From Capnocytophaga haemolytica (lineage in GTDB: Bacteria > Bacteroidota > Bacteroidia > Flavobacteriales > Flavobacteriaceae), in the NCBI RefSeq assembly GCF_001553545.1, contig NZ_CP014227.1, positions 2,214,501 through 2,278,500 on the forward strand: DNA of 64,000 bases, given 5' to 3'. The translations under genes were made by a program, and so were the position numbers. The notes under the pieces were generated by a model. It had not been told where the DNA came from. It saw only the letters and a list, made by a program, of their open reading frames with translations, and ran no database searches. Position 1 is the stretch's first letter. Each line of letters starts with the position of its first letter. Below, piece by piece: positions 42,344-50,721 of the stretch.

Positions 42344-44065
42344 ATGAAACGACTTTTAGAAATAGCTGGGGAGCGCAAGGGACTGCTCTTTGCCTCGTGT
42401 CTCTTAGCGGTAGTCCACACCTTGCTCACGCTGGTGCCTTACGTATTGGTGTTCTACATTCTGCAACAGATAACGCAAGCGGCACCTGACTTTACCGCCG
42501 TAAAGGACTATTTGGTGCAGGCCGTGTGGATTGTAGTGCTCAGTATGGTGTGCTTTCTGCTCTCGGGGGCACTCTCGCACATAGCTGCCTTCAACATTCT
42601 CTTTGGTTTGCGCAAACGCCTCACAGAGAAGATTGGGCGACTGCCAATGGGCTATCTGGGAGCGCGCAACTCGGGGGTATTTAAGAAAATACTCACGGAC
42701 GATGTGGAGCGCATCGAGACTTTTATCGCTCACCAAATACCCGACTTCGTAAAGGCGATTGCCCTGCCATTGGTAACGCTCGTCTACCTCTTCACTGTCG
42801 ATTGGAGATTGGCATTGGCAAGTCTTTTCCCATTGGTGCTTTTGGCTGTACTGCTCCCAGCGATGTTTGTAGGCGAAAATCGCACTCTTACCGAGAAGTA
42901 CAATGCCTCGCTCGAAGAGATGAATGCGGGCATAGTGGAGTATGTACGGGCGATCCCTGTGATGAAGATATTCCAGCAGTCGGCAGAGAGCTTTGAGAAG
43001 TACGGGGCGAAGGTAAAGCGTTTTCACCACTTTGTCAGTGCGTGGATACGGCGCAGTTCGATGCCTTTTGCGGTCTTTATGAGCTTTTCGAGCAATGCCG
43101 TGCTGCCTGTGTTGGCGGTAGGCTTATACCTGTATTTCCACAACGGGCTTTCGCTATCTACGCTTATGCTATTTCTCATATTGGGTACGGGCTATGTGCG
43201 CCCCCTATTTGCGCTGAGCAATATGGCAATGCAACTGCAACTCATCAACCGTGGGGTGGCACAGATTGACGGTATCCTGAGTGAGGCAGAGCTGCCCAAT
43301 AACAATACCATTGCCGCTCCAACCCGTTACGATGTGCGTTTTAAGGAGGTCAGTTTTGCTTATGATGGGGTGCATAAGGTGCTTTTTGATATTGATTTTG
43401 AGTGTGAGGAAGGAACGATAACCGCCTTGGTAGGACCTTCGGGGGCAGGGAAAAGCACGGTAGCTCAGCTCTTGTCGCGCTTTTGGGACGTGCAAGAGGG
43501 GGCTATTGAGATTGGGGGCGTAGATATACGTCAGTTCCCCATTGAGGAGTTGATGCAGCGGGTGTCGTTTGTGTTTCAGGACAGTTTTATGTTCCAGCAG
43601 TCGATGTATGAGAATATCCGTATGGGTATGGACAAGACGCGTGAGGAGATAGAGCGTGCGGCGCGACTGGCGCAAATCCACGAGCTGATAATGCGCCTAC
43701 CCGAGGGCTACGATACGCCTTTTGGGGCTGAGGGAGTGCACCTGAGTGGCGGCGAGCAGCAGCGTTTTCAGTTGGCACGGGCAATTCTCAAAGATGCCCC
43801 TATATTGATATTGGACGAGGCGACGGCTTTTGCCGACCCTGAGAATGAGCACAAGATACAGCAGGCGATGCGCGAACTTATACGCCATAAAACGGTGCTT
43901 ATCATTGCCCACCGCCTGAGCACTATCACCGATGCCGACCAGATTATCGTCTTTGACAAAGGTGAGATAAATGCCAAAGGAACACACGAACAGCTCTTGG
44001 CACAGTCGGAGCTTTACAAGAGGATGTGGGACTTTCAGGAGAGAGCTTTGAGCTTTGAGCTTTGA
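42344..44065 (+). CDS. ABC half-transporter, first of a pair
   Basis: A 573-residue exporter-fold protein: six helices in residues 1-300, then an ATPase with Walker A GPSGAGKSTVAQLLS, signature LSGGEQQRFQLARAIL, Walker B ILILDEATAF and AHRLST. With the next gene it probably forms a heterodimer. The membrane-domain sequence (LGARNSGVFKKILTDDVERIETFIAHQIPDFVKAIALPL) resembles the YbtP/IrtA group, exporter-fold proteins that import metal-siderophores; this is inference. The last three codons and the stop lie in GAGCTTT heptads, the start of the 7-bp array at 44043. Confidence 0.85.
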   Translation: MKRLLEIAGERKGLLFASCLLAVVHTLLTLVPYVLVFYILQQITQAAPDFTAVKDYLVQAVWIVVLSMVCFLLSGALSHIAAFNILFGLRKRLTEKIGRLPMGYLGARNSGVFKKILTDDVERIETFIAHQIPDFVKAIALPLVTLVYLFTVDWRLALASLFPLVLLAVLLPAMFVGENRTLTEKYNASLEEMNAGIVEYVRAIPVMKIFQQSAESFEKYGAKVKRFHHFVSAWIRRSSMPFAVFMSFSSNAVLPVLAVGLYLYFHNGLSLSTLMLFLILGTGYVRPLFALSNMAMQLQLINRGVAQIDGILSEAELPNNNTIAAPTRYDVRFKEVSFAYDGVHKVLFDIDFECEEGTITALVGPSGAGKSTVAQLLSRFWDVQEGAIEIGGVDIRQFPIEELMQRVSFVFQDSFMFQQSMYENIRMGMDKTREEIERAARLAQIHELIMRLPEGYDTPFGAEGVHLSGGEQQRFQLARAILKDAPILILDEATAFADPENEHKIQQAMRELIRHKTVLIIAHRLSTITDADQIIVFDKGEINAKGTHEQLLAQSELYKRMWDFQERALSFEL

Positions 44066-44133
44066 GCGAATAGAGTAGATCCAATGCTATTCGCTAACTC
44101 CTCATTTCTATTTTCCTAATTTCTAATTTTCTA
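44043..44133. repeat. 7-bp-period array between the two ABC genes
   Basis: Three exact GAGCTTT units (44043-44063), then GAGCGAA, TAGAGTA, GATCCAA, TGCTATT, CGCTAAC, TCCTCAT, TTCTATT, TTCCTAA, TTTCTAA, TTTTCTA, thirteen frames in unbroken phase. The exact units encode the last residues of the first ABC protein and provide its TGA stop; the array ends 9 bases before the next ATG. Confidence 0.82.
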
Positions 44134-44142
44134 AAAAAAACT

Positions 44143-45870
44143 ATGTACAAGAATATCAAATATATATTATCATTAAATCCCAAGGAGGCACGCAAGACCG
44201 TGCTTTGGGAATTATTGCACAGTTGGCTCATAGCAGCCCCTGCGGGCTTTCTGTTGGTAGTGCTGTGGGAATTGTTTGCCCCTGCACCACGTATGTGGGT
44301 TATTTACAGTGTGCTCATCGGTATGGCAGTGCTATTGGTCACACAGCTTTTTGTAGCCTCACGCACGCTTATTAGCTCTAATCTATTGGTATACGACATT
44401 GCCACCAAAGTGCGCATTATGTTGGGCAATAAATTACAGCGTTTTTCATTAGGCTTTTTTAAGAAGCGCGACCCAGGTGAGATTGGCGGTGTGGTGCTGC
44501 AAGATGTAGGCTCTTTTGAGCATATTTTTGGTCATAGCTTTGGCAATATGTGTGCGGCAATTTTCGGTACGGTACTGCTCTCAGTCTTCTTGTTCTTCTG
44601 CAATTGGCAACTGACGCTCTGCCTCTTGGCTGCATTGCCCTTGGTGTATCCCGTGCTCAAAGCAGGCACTTACATTGTGGATAAGTTGCAACTCAGCCGA
44701 GGGCAAGTGCAGGCGCGCAATACCGCAGCGGCGAAGTTCTTAGAGTACGTGCAGGGGATACGCCACTTAAAGTCGTATGGCTATACGGGGGCAAACTATA
44801 AAGGGCTTATAGCGGCTTATGCTGATCTGAAGCGCAAGAGTATCCGCTTAGAGACCATTCCTGGGCCGAGTGTTACGCTTTCGTTTATCGTTTTGGAAAT
44901 GGGCTTCTTGGCAATGCTCGCCTTAGGCATTTACTACCTGACGCACCACGAGATAACTGTGCCTGTGCTGCTTACTTTCCTCATCTTGGGCTATACGCTC
45001 TATAACCCTATCAAGGTGGTGCTGGTGGATTACCTGATGATTCGGTATATGAATGAGAGTATGCGCCGCGTGATTGATGTGCTTAATGAGCCTACGATGG
45101 AAAGTGAGAAAGACCTCTTCCCCACACACTACGACATCTCTTTTGAGAACGTCAGTTTTGGTTATTTAGATAAGCCGACAGTGCAGGGCCTGAACTTCAC
45201 CGTGCCACAGCACTCAATGGTAGCCTTAGTAGGGCACTCGGGCTCAGGGAAGACTACCATAGCCTCTCTCATAGCACGCTTTTGGGACGTGAATAGCGGT
45301 GCAATACGCATCGGAGGGGTAGATGTGCGCGATATACGTCAGGAGCAGTTTTATGGGCTTATCAGTGAGGTATTTCAAGAGGTATATCTCTTTGACGATA
45401 CGATCTACAACAATATCAAAGTCGGCAACCCTAAGGCTACTGAGGCAGAGATACTCGATGCAGCTGAGCGCGCACAGGTGCTTTCCTTTGCGTGGGATTT
45501 ACCCGAAGGCTTACATACCCCTGTAGGCGAAGGGGGCAGTAAGCTCTCGGGCGGACAGAAGCAGCGTATCAGCATTGCTCGTGCCCTACTGAAAGATGCC
45601 CCTATAGTGCTCTTAGATGAAGCTACCGCAAGTCTTGACCCTGAGAATGAGGTATATATACAGCAAGCAATAATGGAACTTATCAAGGATAAGACCGTGG
45701 TGGTCATCGCCCATAAGCTGGCAACCATACGTGCAGCACAGCAGATACTCGTACTCGAAGAAGGTAAAATTGCCGAGCGCGGCACGCACCAAGAGCTAAT
45801 GGCTCAGCAAGGTATCTACCACCGACTTTGGACTTTGCAACAGCAATCAGGAGGGTTTAAGGTGAAGTAA
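44143..45870 (+). CDS. ABC half-transporter, second of the pair
   Basis: A 575-residue exporter-fold half-transporter with six helices in residues 20-300 and an ATPase with Walker A GHSGSGKTTIASLIA, signature LSGGQKQRISIARAL, Walker B IVLLDEATAS and AHKLAT (the switch His is preserved). Both members of the pair keep intact catalytic motifs, so both sites could hydrolyse ATP. KKRDPGEIGGVVLQDVGSFEHIFGHSFGN in the membrane domain is like the YbtQ/IrtB side of siderophore importers. No receptor or siderophore gene is adjacent. Confidence 0.85.
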   Translation: MYKNIKYILSLNPKEARKTVLWELLHSWLIAAPAGFLLVVLWELFAPAPRMWVIYSVLIGMAVLLVTQLFVASRTLISSNLLVYDIATKVRIMLGNKLQRFSLGFFKKRDPGEIGGVVLQDVGSFEHIFGHSFGNMCAAIFGTVLLSVFLFFCNWQLTLCLLAALPLVYPVLKAGTYIVDKLQLSRGQVQARNTAAAKFLEYVQGIRHLKSYGYTGANYKGLIAAYADLKRKSIRLETIPGPSVTLSFIVLEMGFLAMLALGIYYLTHHEITVPVLLTFLILGYTLYNPIKVVLVDYLMIRYMNESMRRVIDVLNEPTMESEKDLFPTHYDISFENVSFGYLDKPTVQGLNFTVPQHSMVALVGHSGSGKTTIASLIARFWDVNSGAIRIGGVDVRDIRQEQFYGLISEVFQEVYLFDDTIYNNIKVGNPKATEAEILDAAERAQVLSFAWDLPEGLHTPVGEGGSKLSGGQKQRISIARALLKDAPIVLLDEATASLDPENEVYIQQAIMELIKDKTVVVIAHKLATIRAAQQILVLEEGKIAERGTHQELMAQQGIYHRLWTLQQQSGGFKVK

Positions 45871-45874
45871 CATC

Positions 45875-45904
45875 TTGCTATCCCATTTTATTTTTATACC
45901 TTTG
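45875..45904 (+). promoter_or_regulatory. Promoter of the DMP19-like gene
   Basis: TTG at 45875-45877, 19-bp spacer, TACCTTTG at 45897-45904. The region from the -33 to the -7 box is nearly the same as that of the terC promoter 714 bases downstream. Confidence 0.82.
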
Positions 45905-45930
45905 CCCCCGAAATTATAAAAGGAAATCGT

Positions 45931-46551
45931 ATGTTATTAGCAAAAGATATTATTGTAACGCAGGAGGCGATGGATAGCACCGATAGTTATGACTTGGTGA
46001 TGAGCAATATTGACGTGGTCAATGGGCTTTTCAGTCGCTACCTCAATGAGGAGGAGATCTGCCGTGAGGCACTTTACAGCTATTATGTGGATTACTATCT
46101 GGCGCAGGTATACAATGGGGGGTTCTCGCAATTTGTGTATAACTGTCCGAATGTGACGGTCTTCAACCTTGTGGGTGAGGGTTTGGAGGCAATAGAGGCG
46201 TATAAGCATTTGGAGCTGTTTGCCGCTTTTAATAAGCTCCTTAGCGGGCTTACAGAGCAGGAGTTGCGCGATTTTCTATCTAATGATTACTTTGGTGAGA
46301 ACCCTACACGCGATCGCCTTGATGTGCATAATGATGTCTTCTACGACTTGAATAACAAGAGTGAAAGCCTCATAGAGATGAATGCGCACTATCTGCGGCG
46401 TCATCCGCGTTTGGAGGTAGTGCCTGAAGCTGATTTGGAGGATAGGCTCGATGCTATAGCAGCGCAAATCACCGATTTGGAGGAGCGCAAAGCAGCTGCT
46501 GAAGCCAATGAGAAGGGATTTTACTTTACGCTTGAAGGGGAGGAATTATAA
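45931..46551 (+). CDS. DMP19/DUF4375-like protein
   Basis: A 206-residue soluble acidic protein. The block ALYSYYVDYYLAQVYNGGFSQFVYNCPN and the helical region after it match DUF4375, the family that includes the Neisseria DNA-mimic protein DMP19. Net charge is strongly negative (many Asp and Glu, with an acidic end EGEEL), which fits a DNA mimic but does not prove it. A C-terminal helix (DLEDRLDAIAAQITDLEERKAAAEAN) could form a coiled coil. Monocistronic, with its own promoter. Confidence 0.7.
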   Translation: MLLAKDIIVTQEAMDSTDSYDLVMSNIDVVNGLFSRYLNEEEICREALYSYYVDYYLAQVYNGGFSQFVYNCPNVTVFNLVGEGLEAIEAYKHLELFAAFNKLLSGLTEQELRDFLSNDYFGENPTRDRLDVHNDVFYDLNNKSESLIEMNAHYLRRHPRLEVVPEADLEDRLDAIAAQITDLEERKAAAEANEKGFYFTLEGEEL

Positions 46552-46588
46552 TGTATAATGGATGAAAATAGTTTTATGAGATGGCTGC

Positions 46589-46618
46589 TTGCTATCTCAT
46601 TTTATTTTTGTATCTTTG
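46589..46618 (+). promoter_or_regulatory. Promoter of terC-holB-purB
   Basis: TTG at 46589-46591, 19-bp spacer, TATCTTTG at 46611-46618, then GCGCTCTCAATTGAAT. It shows that the in-frame start at 46589 is not used. Confidence 0.85.
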
Positions 46619-46642
46619 CGCTCTCAATTGAATAAAAGTATT

Positions 46643-47422
46643 ATGGAATACCTTTTTAGTATCGATGCCTTAGTGGCTCTCTTGACCCTGACGTTCTTAG
46701 AAATCGTCTTGGGGATTGACAACGTGATATTTATCTCAATCGTTACAGGTAAGTTGCCCGAGCATCAGCGTAGGCGCGCCACACGCGTGGGGCTCTTCTT
46801 GGCGATGTTCTTGCGTATCGGCCTCTTGAGCTTTGTCTCGTACTTGGCACACCTCAAAGACCCGTGGCTATCGCTCGACTGGGGCTGGTTTAAGGCTGAC
46901 TTTAATGGGCAGGCACTCATATTGCTCGCAGGGGGTATCTTCCTCTTGTATAAATCCACACACGAGATTCACGCCAAGGTAAACCACATAGAGCACATAA
47001 CCGAGTCCGACAATCCACAGCAGCGGCAACACGCTTCCTTTGGGGCGATCATCGCACAGATACTGATGATAGACGTGATATTCTCGTTGGATAGTATCCT
47101 CACCGCCGTGGGTATGACCAACGGAATGGAGGGCTCGCTCTGCGTGATGATCATCGCCGTAGTGCTCTCAGTCGGGATAATGATGCTCTTTGCTAACCCT
47201 GTGGGCGACTTTGTGAATCGCAATCCTTCCATCCAGATATTGGCACTCTCGTTCCTGATACTCATAGGCTTTATGCTTATCACCGAGGCAATGCACCTCT
47301 CCGATGCAGTCCTCGCAGGGCAACACGTAGGGGCAGTGCCTAAGGGCTATCTCTACTTTGCGATCGCCTTCTCGCTGGGGGTAGAGTTCTTAAATATGCG
47401 TATGCGCAAAAAGGCAAAGTAA
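46643..47422 (+). CDS. TerC family integral membrane protein
   Basis: A 259-residue protein with seven to eight hydrophobic helices and the family signature FLEIVLGIDNVIFISI near the N-terminus, mirrored by ILMIDVIFSLDSILTAVGM in the second half; both carry the paired acidic residues thought to bind Mn or Ca. Relatives export manganese or load metal onto secreted proteins. ATG at 46643 (MEYLFSID) is chosen because the promoter covers the longer start. The holB ATG follows the stop without any gap. Confidence 0.9.
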   Translation: MEYLFSIDALVALLTLTFLEIVLGIDNVIFISIVTGKLPEHQRRRATRVGLFLAMFLRIGLLSFVSYLAHLKDPWLSLDWGWFKADFNGQALILLAGGIFLLYKSTHEIHAKVNHIEHITESDNPQQRQHASFGAIIAQILMIDVIFSLDSILTAVGMTNGMEGSLCVMIIAVVLSVGIMMLFANPVGDFVNRNPSIQILALSFLILIGFMLITEAMHLSDAVLAGQHVGAVPKGYLYFAIAFSLGVEFLNMRMRKKAK

Positions 47423-48550
47423 ATGGATTTTAACGATATTATAGGTTACGAGAAAATCAAGGGCTACCTCACAGAGAGTGTAGACGCAGGGCGCATACCC
47501 CACGCACAGCTCTTTGCCGCCGCTGAGGGGCAGGGGGCATTGCCAATGGCCATTGCCTACGCTTCCTACTTATTGGGCAAGGATAAGCCACAGGCACAGT
47601 TGCAATTGAAGGGTTTGGCACACCCTGACCTACATTTTGCCTTCCCAACTTCCACCACCGATAAGGTGAAAAAAGACCCCGTAAGCAGTCTCTTTATGGA
47701 GGAGTGGCGGCAGTTCCTCAGCGAGCAGCCTTATGGCAGTGTCTTTGATTGGTTCTCATTCCTTGGGATAGAGAAAAAGCAGGCCAATATAGGGGTAGCA
47801 GAGGCGAAGGAGATCACCAGCAAGCTCGCCCTAAAATCCTTTGACGGGGGCTATAAGGTGATGATTATCTGGATGGCTGAAAAGATGAATAGTGAGTCGG
47901 CAAATAAGCTGCTCAAGCTCTTGGAAGAGCCACCAGAGAAGACCGTCTTCCTGCTCGTAGTAGAAGACGAGGCAGCCGTGCTCGATACCATACGCTCGCG
48001 CTGCCAAGTATTGCGTTTTCCACCGCTGGGAGAACAGGCCATCCGCGAGGCACTTATCGCCAGAGGGATAGAGGCTAACCAAGCGCATCGCATCGCTGTA
48101 CGTGCGCAGGGCAATTACCATAAAGCGCTGCAACTCATCGACAATAAAGAGGGCGAGGAGGCTCTCTTTGAGCGGTGGTTTATCAGTTGGGTGCGCTCGG
48201 CATATCGCGCTAAGGGCAATAAGGCTGCCATACAAGGACTCTTGCAGTGGAGCGATGAGATTAACACATACGGGCGGGAGACACAAAAGCTCTTTTTGCT
48301 CTACTGCTCAGAAGTATTTCGGCAGGCACTCCTGCAGAACTACGCCACCGAAGGGCTCGTGTATATGCAGTTCGCCGATGCGAGTTTCGACCTCCGTAAG
48401 TTTGCCCCTTTTATCCACGGCAATAATATTGAGAGCATCCACAAGCTCATTGAGGAGGCTATCTTCCACGTTGAGCGCAATGGCAACGGCAAAGTGATCT
48501 TCACCGACCTTGCTATCAAACTTACACGATTAATACACACAAAACCATAG
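47423..48550 (+). CDS. holB: DNA polymerase III subunit delta'
   Basis: Clamp-loader subunit of the replicative polymerase. The 375-residue AAA+ like protein lacks a Walker A, as expected for delta'. Visible family features: FNDIIGYEKIKGYLTESVDAGRIPHAQLFAAAEGQGALPMAIAYASYLL, YKVMIIWMAEKMNSESANKLLKLLEEPPEKTVFLLVVEDEAAVLDTIRSRCQVLRFPPL with the SRC motif. The C-terminal collar domain is present. Between terC and purB in one operon. Confidence 0.92.
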   Translation: MDFNDIIGYEKIKGYLTESVDAGRIPHAQLFAAAEGQGALPMAIAYASYLLGKDKPQAQLQLKGLAHPDLHFAFPTSTTDKVKKDPVSSLFMEEWRQFLSEQPYGSVFDWFSFLGIEKKQANIGVAEAKEITSKLALKSFDGGYKVMIIWMAEKMNSESANKLLKLLEEPPEKTVFLLVVEDEAAVLDTIRSRCQVLRFPPLGEQAIREALIARGIEANQAHRIAVRAQGNYHKALQLIDNKEGEEALFERWFISWVRSAYRAKGNKAAIQGLLQWSDEINTYGRETQKLFLLYCSEVFRQALLQNYATEGLVYMQFADASFDLRKFAPFIHGNNIESIHKLIEEAIFHVERNGNGKVIFTDLAIKLTRLIHTKP

Positions 48551-48555
48551 AAACA

Positions 48556-49890
48556 ATGTCATTACAAGCAATTTCACCCATCGATGGGCGTTATGCAGCA
48601 CAAACCGCTGCCTTAGTGCCTTATTTTTCAGAAGAAGCATTGATACGCTACCGCATACAGGTAGAAGTAGAGTACTTTATCGCCCTATGCGAGGCTCCGC
48701 TGCCTCAGCTCCAATCTTTTCCTAAGACGAATTACGTGGCATTGCGTGCTTTATATACAAACTTCAATACTGAGGAAGCCTTGAAGGTAAAAGAGATAGA
48801 AAAGACTACCAACCACGATGTGAAGGCAGTAGAATACTATCTCAAACAGGCTTTTGATACATTAGGATTAGAGAAATACAAGGAGTTTATCCACTTCGGA
48901 CTCACTTCGCAAGATATTAACAACACGGCCATACCCCTCTCGCTCAAAGAAGCCGTACAGCAGGTGTATGAACCACAGTTACAAGAGCTTATCACCACAC
49001 TCAAAGGCTATGTTAAGGAATGGAAAGATATACCCCTTTTGGCCCGCACTCACGGTCAGCCTGCTTCGCCTACGCGCTTAGGCAAGGAGTTTGAGGTGTT
49101 TGTAGTGCGCTTAGAGCAGCAATTGGGCTTACTCAGGTCAGTGCCTTTTGCCGCTAAGTTTGGAGGGGCTACGGGCAATTACAACGCCCATAAAGTAGCC
49201 TATCCCACTCGGGATTGGAAGGCGTTCGGCACCCACTTTGTAGAGGAAGTATTGGGGCTACATCACTCTTTCCCTACCACTCAAATAGAGCATTACGACC
49301 ACTTGGCAGCCCTGTTTGATGGCCTAAAGCGCATCAATACCATACTCATAGACCTCAACAGAGACTTGTGGGGCTATATTTCTATGGAGTATTTTAAGCA
49401 GAAAATCAAAGCTGGGGAAGTAGGCTCATCGGCGATGCCTCACAAAGTAAATCCGATAGACTTTGAGAACTCAGAGGGTAACCTCGGCTTGGCCAACGCA
49501 CTCTTTGAGCACCTTTCGGCAAAGCTGCCTGTATCGCGCTTGCAACGCGATCTTACCGATAGCACCGTCTTGCGCAACGTTGGGGTGCCCTTTGGGCATA
49601 CGCTCATCGCCCTGAAATCAACCCTAAAAGGCTTGGGCAAGCTCTTGCTCAATGAGGGAACAATACGCGAGGATTTAGCGGCACATTGGGCAGTGGTAGC
49701 TGAGGCAATACAAACCATCTTGCGCCGCGAGGGCTATCCCAATCCTTATGAAGCTCTTAAAGGACTCACGCGCACCAATGCCGCCATCACACAAGAGACC
49801 ATCGCGCACTTTATCGACACCCTTGAAGTATCTGAGGAGGTGAAAGCCGAACTCAAAGCCATTACCCCCGAGAATTATACGGGGGTGTAG
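48556..49890 (+). CDS. purB: Adenylosuccinate lyase
   Basis: Two steps of purine synthesis: cleavage of SAICAR and of adenylosuccinate. The 444 residues include SPIDGRYA at the start, FGLTSQDINNTA, LARTHGQPASPTRLGKEF and the superfamily signature GSSAMPHKVNPIDFEN with the mobile catalytic Ser loop. This is the short E. coli-like form. It is the last gene of terC-holB-purB and converges on ssrA. Confidence 0.97.
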   Translation: MSLQAISPIDGRYAAQTAALVPYFSEEALIRYRIQVEVEYFIALCEAPLPQLQSFPKTNYVALRALYTNFNTEEALKVKEIEKTTNHDVKAVEYYLKQAFDTLGLEKYKEFIHFGLTSQDINNTAIPLSLKEAVQQVYEPQLQELITTLKGYVKEWKDIPLLARTHGQPASPTRLGKEFEVFVVRLEQQLGLLRSVPFAAKFGGATGNYNAHKVAYPTRDWKAFGTHFVEEVLGLHHSFPTTQIEHYDHLAALFDGLKRINTILIDLNRDLWGYISMEYFKQKIKAGEVGSSAMPHKVNPIDFENSEGNLGLANALFEHLSAKLPVSRLQRDLTDSTVLRNVGVPFGHTLIALKSTLKGLGKLLLNEGTIREDLAAHWAVVAEAIQTILRREGYPNPYEALKGLTRTNAAITQETIAHFIDTLEVSEEVKAELKAITPENYTGV

Positions 49891-49908
49891 GAAATAGTTT
49901 TAAGGAAT

Positions 49909-49947
49909 AAAAAAGATCTCTACCAGCAATCTGATAGAGACCTTTTT
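49909..49947 (-). terminator. Terminator of ssrA
   Basis: AAAAAGGTCTCTA pairs with TAGAGATCTTTTT on the minus strand with one G-U wobble, loop 12 bases, then a T-run. On the plus strand the same pair is an A-C mismatch, so it mainly serves ssrA, but it may also stop purB transcription. Confidence 0.85.
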
Positions 49948-49949
49948 AG

Positions 49950-50352
49950 TGGAGTCGGAGAGAATCGAACTCTCGTCCAAATAAGCAATCAAAATGCTTT
50001 CTACATACTTAGCTTCGGTTTGATTTTCGTCGCCCAGCTGACCCGCAGCCGCCCACTGAGCGCTTCAGTCCCTTAAAATCATGAGCTATTAGCAGGAACT
50101 ACACTTCCAGCTCAATGTTGACTTTTATGGTGCCTCCTGATGAGCCGCCGTCAACAAGGGCTGCTCGGAGACATCTCGCTTCCTCACCCTGTGAGGACTT
50201 AGCCAGTAATCGTACTAAACTTCAGATTAGGCAGCAAGAGCGTAGTTATTCTCGCCATTTAAAAATTTTGAAATAGATTTTAACGAGCATTCATTTCACA
50301 GCTCGGTATGCTTACATTTCAATTACACTTACTGTCAAAACCAGTCGACCCC
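49950..50352 (-). ncRNA. ssrA: tmRNA
   Basis: Rescues stalled ribosomes by trans-translation. The 5' end GGGGTCG (50352-50346) pairs with CGACTCC at the 3' end (49957-49951) as an acceptor stem with one G-U pair; a T-arm with GAGAGTTCGATTCTC lies next to it. CCA is not encoded (the genome reads CTA after the discriminator A). The tag frame is at 50256-50227 on the minus strand and reads GENNYALAA then TAA, so the tag is (A)GENNYALAA. The rest of the roughly 400 nt is the pseudoknot domain, with GC-rich paired blocks. Confidence 0.95.
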
Positions 50353-50378
50353 AGTTTGTCATTAAATGAATTTTGCGG

Positions 50379-50408
50379 CAAAGGTACAATATTTTTTTTA
50401 TTTGCAAA
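50379..50408 (-). promoter_or_regulatory. ssrA promoter
   Basis: Minus strand TTTG (50408-50405), 18-bp spacer, TACCTTTG (50386-50379). The predicted start site is about 20 bases before the mature 5' end. Confidence 0.8.
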
Positions 50409-50496
50409 AATTCAACAAAATTTTTAATCAAATATCAAGCGAAGCTATATCGAACTTTCAACACTAAACAAGAAGAAATTAACTATTTTAAGACAC

Positions 50497-50559
50497 TTAT
50501 CAACAATTTTAACATTTTTATTAACATTGAAAATCAATTGTTTATAAAATTGTTGATAA
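50497..50559. repeat. Inverted repeat with DnaA-box-like arms, upstream of ftsA
   Basis: TTATCAACAATTTTA (50497-50511) and its exact complement (50545-50559) are 33 bases apart in very AT-rich DNA. Each arm begins with TTATCAACA, one base from the DnaA box TTATCCACA; a further TTATTAATA follows at 50561. The rest of the gap 50409-50721 shows only the ftsA promoter. Confidence 0.6.
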
Positions 50560-50573
50560 CTTATTAATAACTT

Positions 50574-50607
50574 TTTGCATTAAGTATTGATTTTTTGTTT
50601 ATCTTTG
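50574..50607 (+). promoter_or_regulatory. ftsA-ftsZ promoter
   Basis: TTTG at 50574-50577, 22-bp spacer, TATCTTTG at 50600-50607. It implies a leader of about 110 bases before the ftsA ATG. Confidence 0.75.
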
Positions 50608-50721
50608 CTACCTAAATCATTGTTGCAGTTAAAATTATTATAGCTAAAAATCAACTGCTTTGATTAAAATATTAAAACATTTGGATGAAAATTTAACTAA
50701 TTACGAGCGATTACTAAAAAG

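Noticed and set aside
46589..46642. Longer N-terminus for the TerC protein
   Set aside because: The extension lies on the promoter itself, so it is not transcribed from it; the same reasoning excludes the longer starts of the MsbA-like and DUF3078 proteins.
50373..50567. A 64-codon AT-rich frame before ftsA
   Set aside because: Its composition is that of non-coding AT-rich DNA; it overlaps the ssrA promoter and the inverted repeat.
50409..50600. Chromosome replication origin
   Set aside because: The DnaA-like boxes are imperfect and few, and dnaA, dnaN or other origin neighbours are absent.
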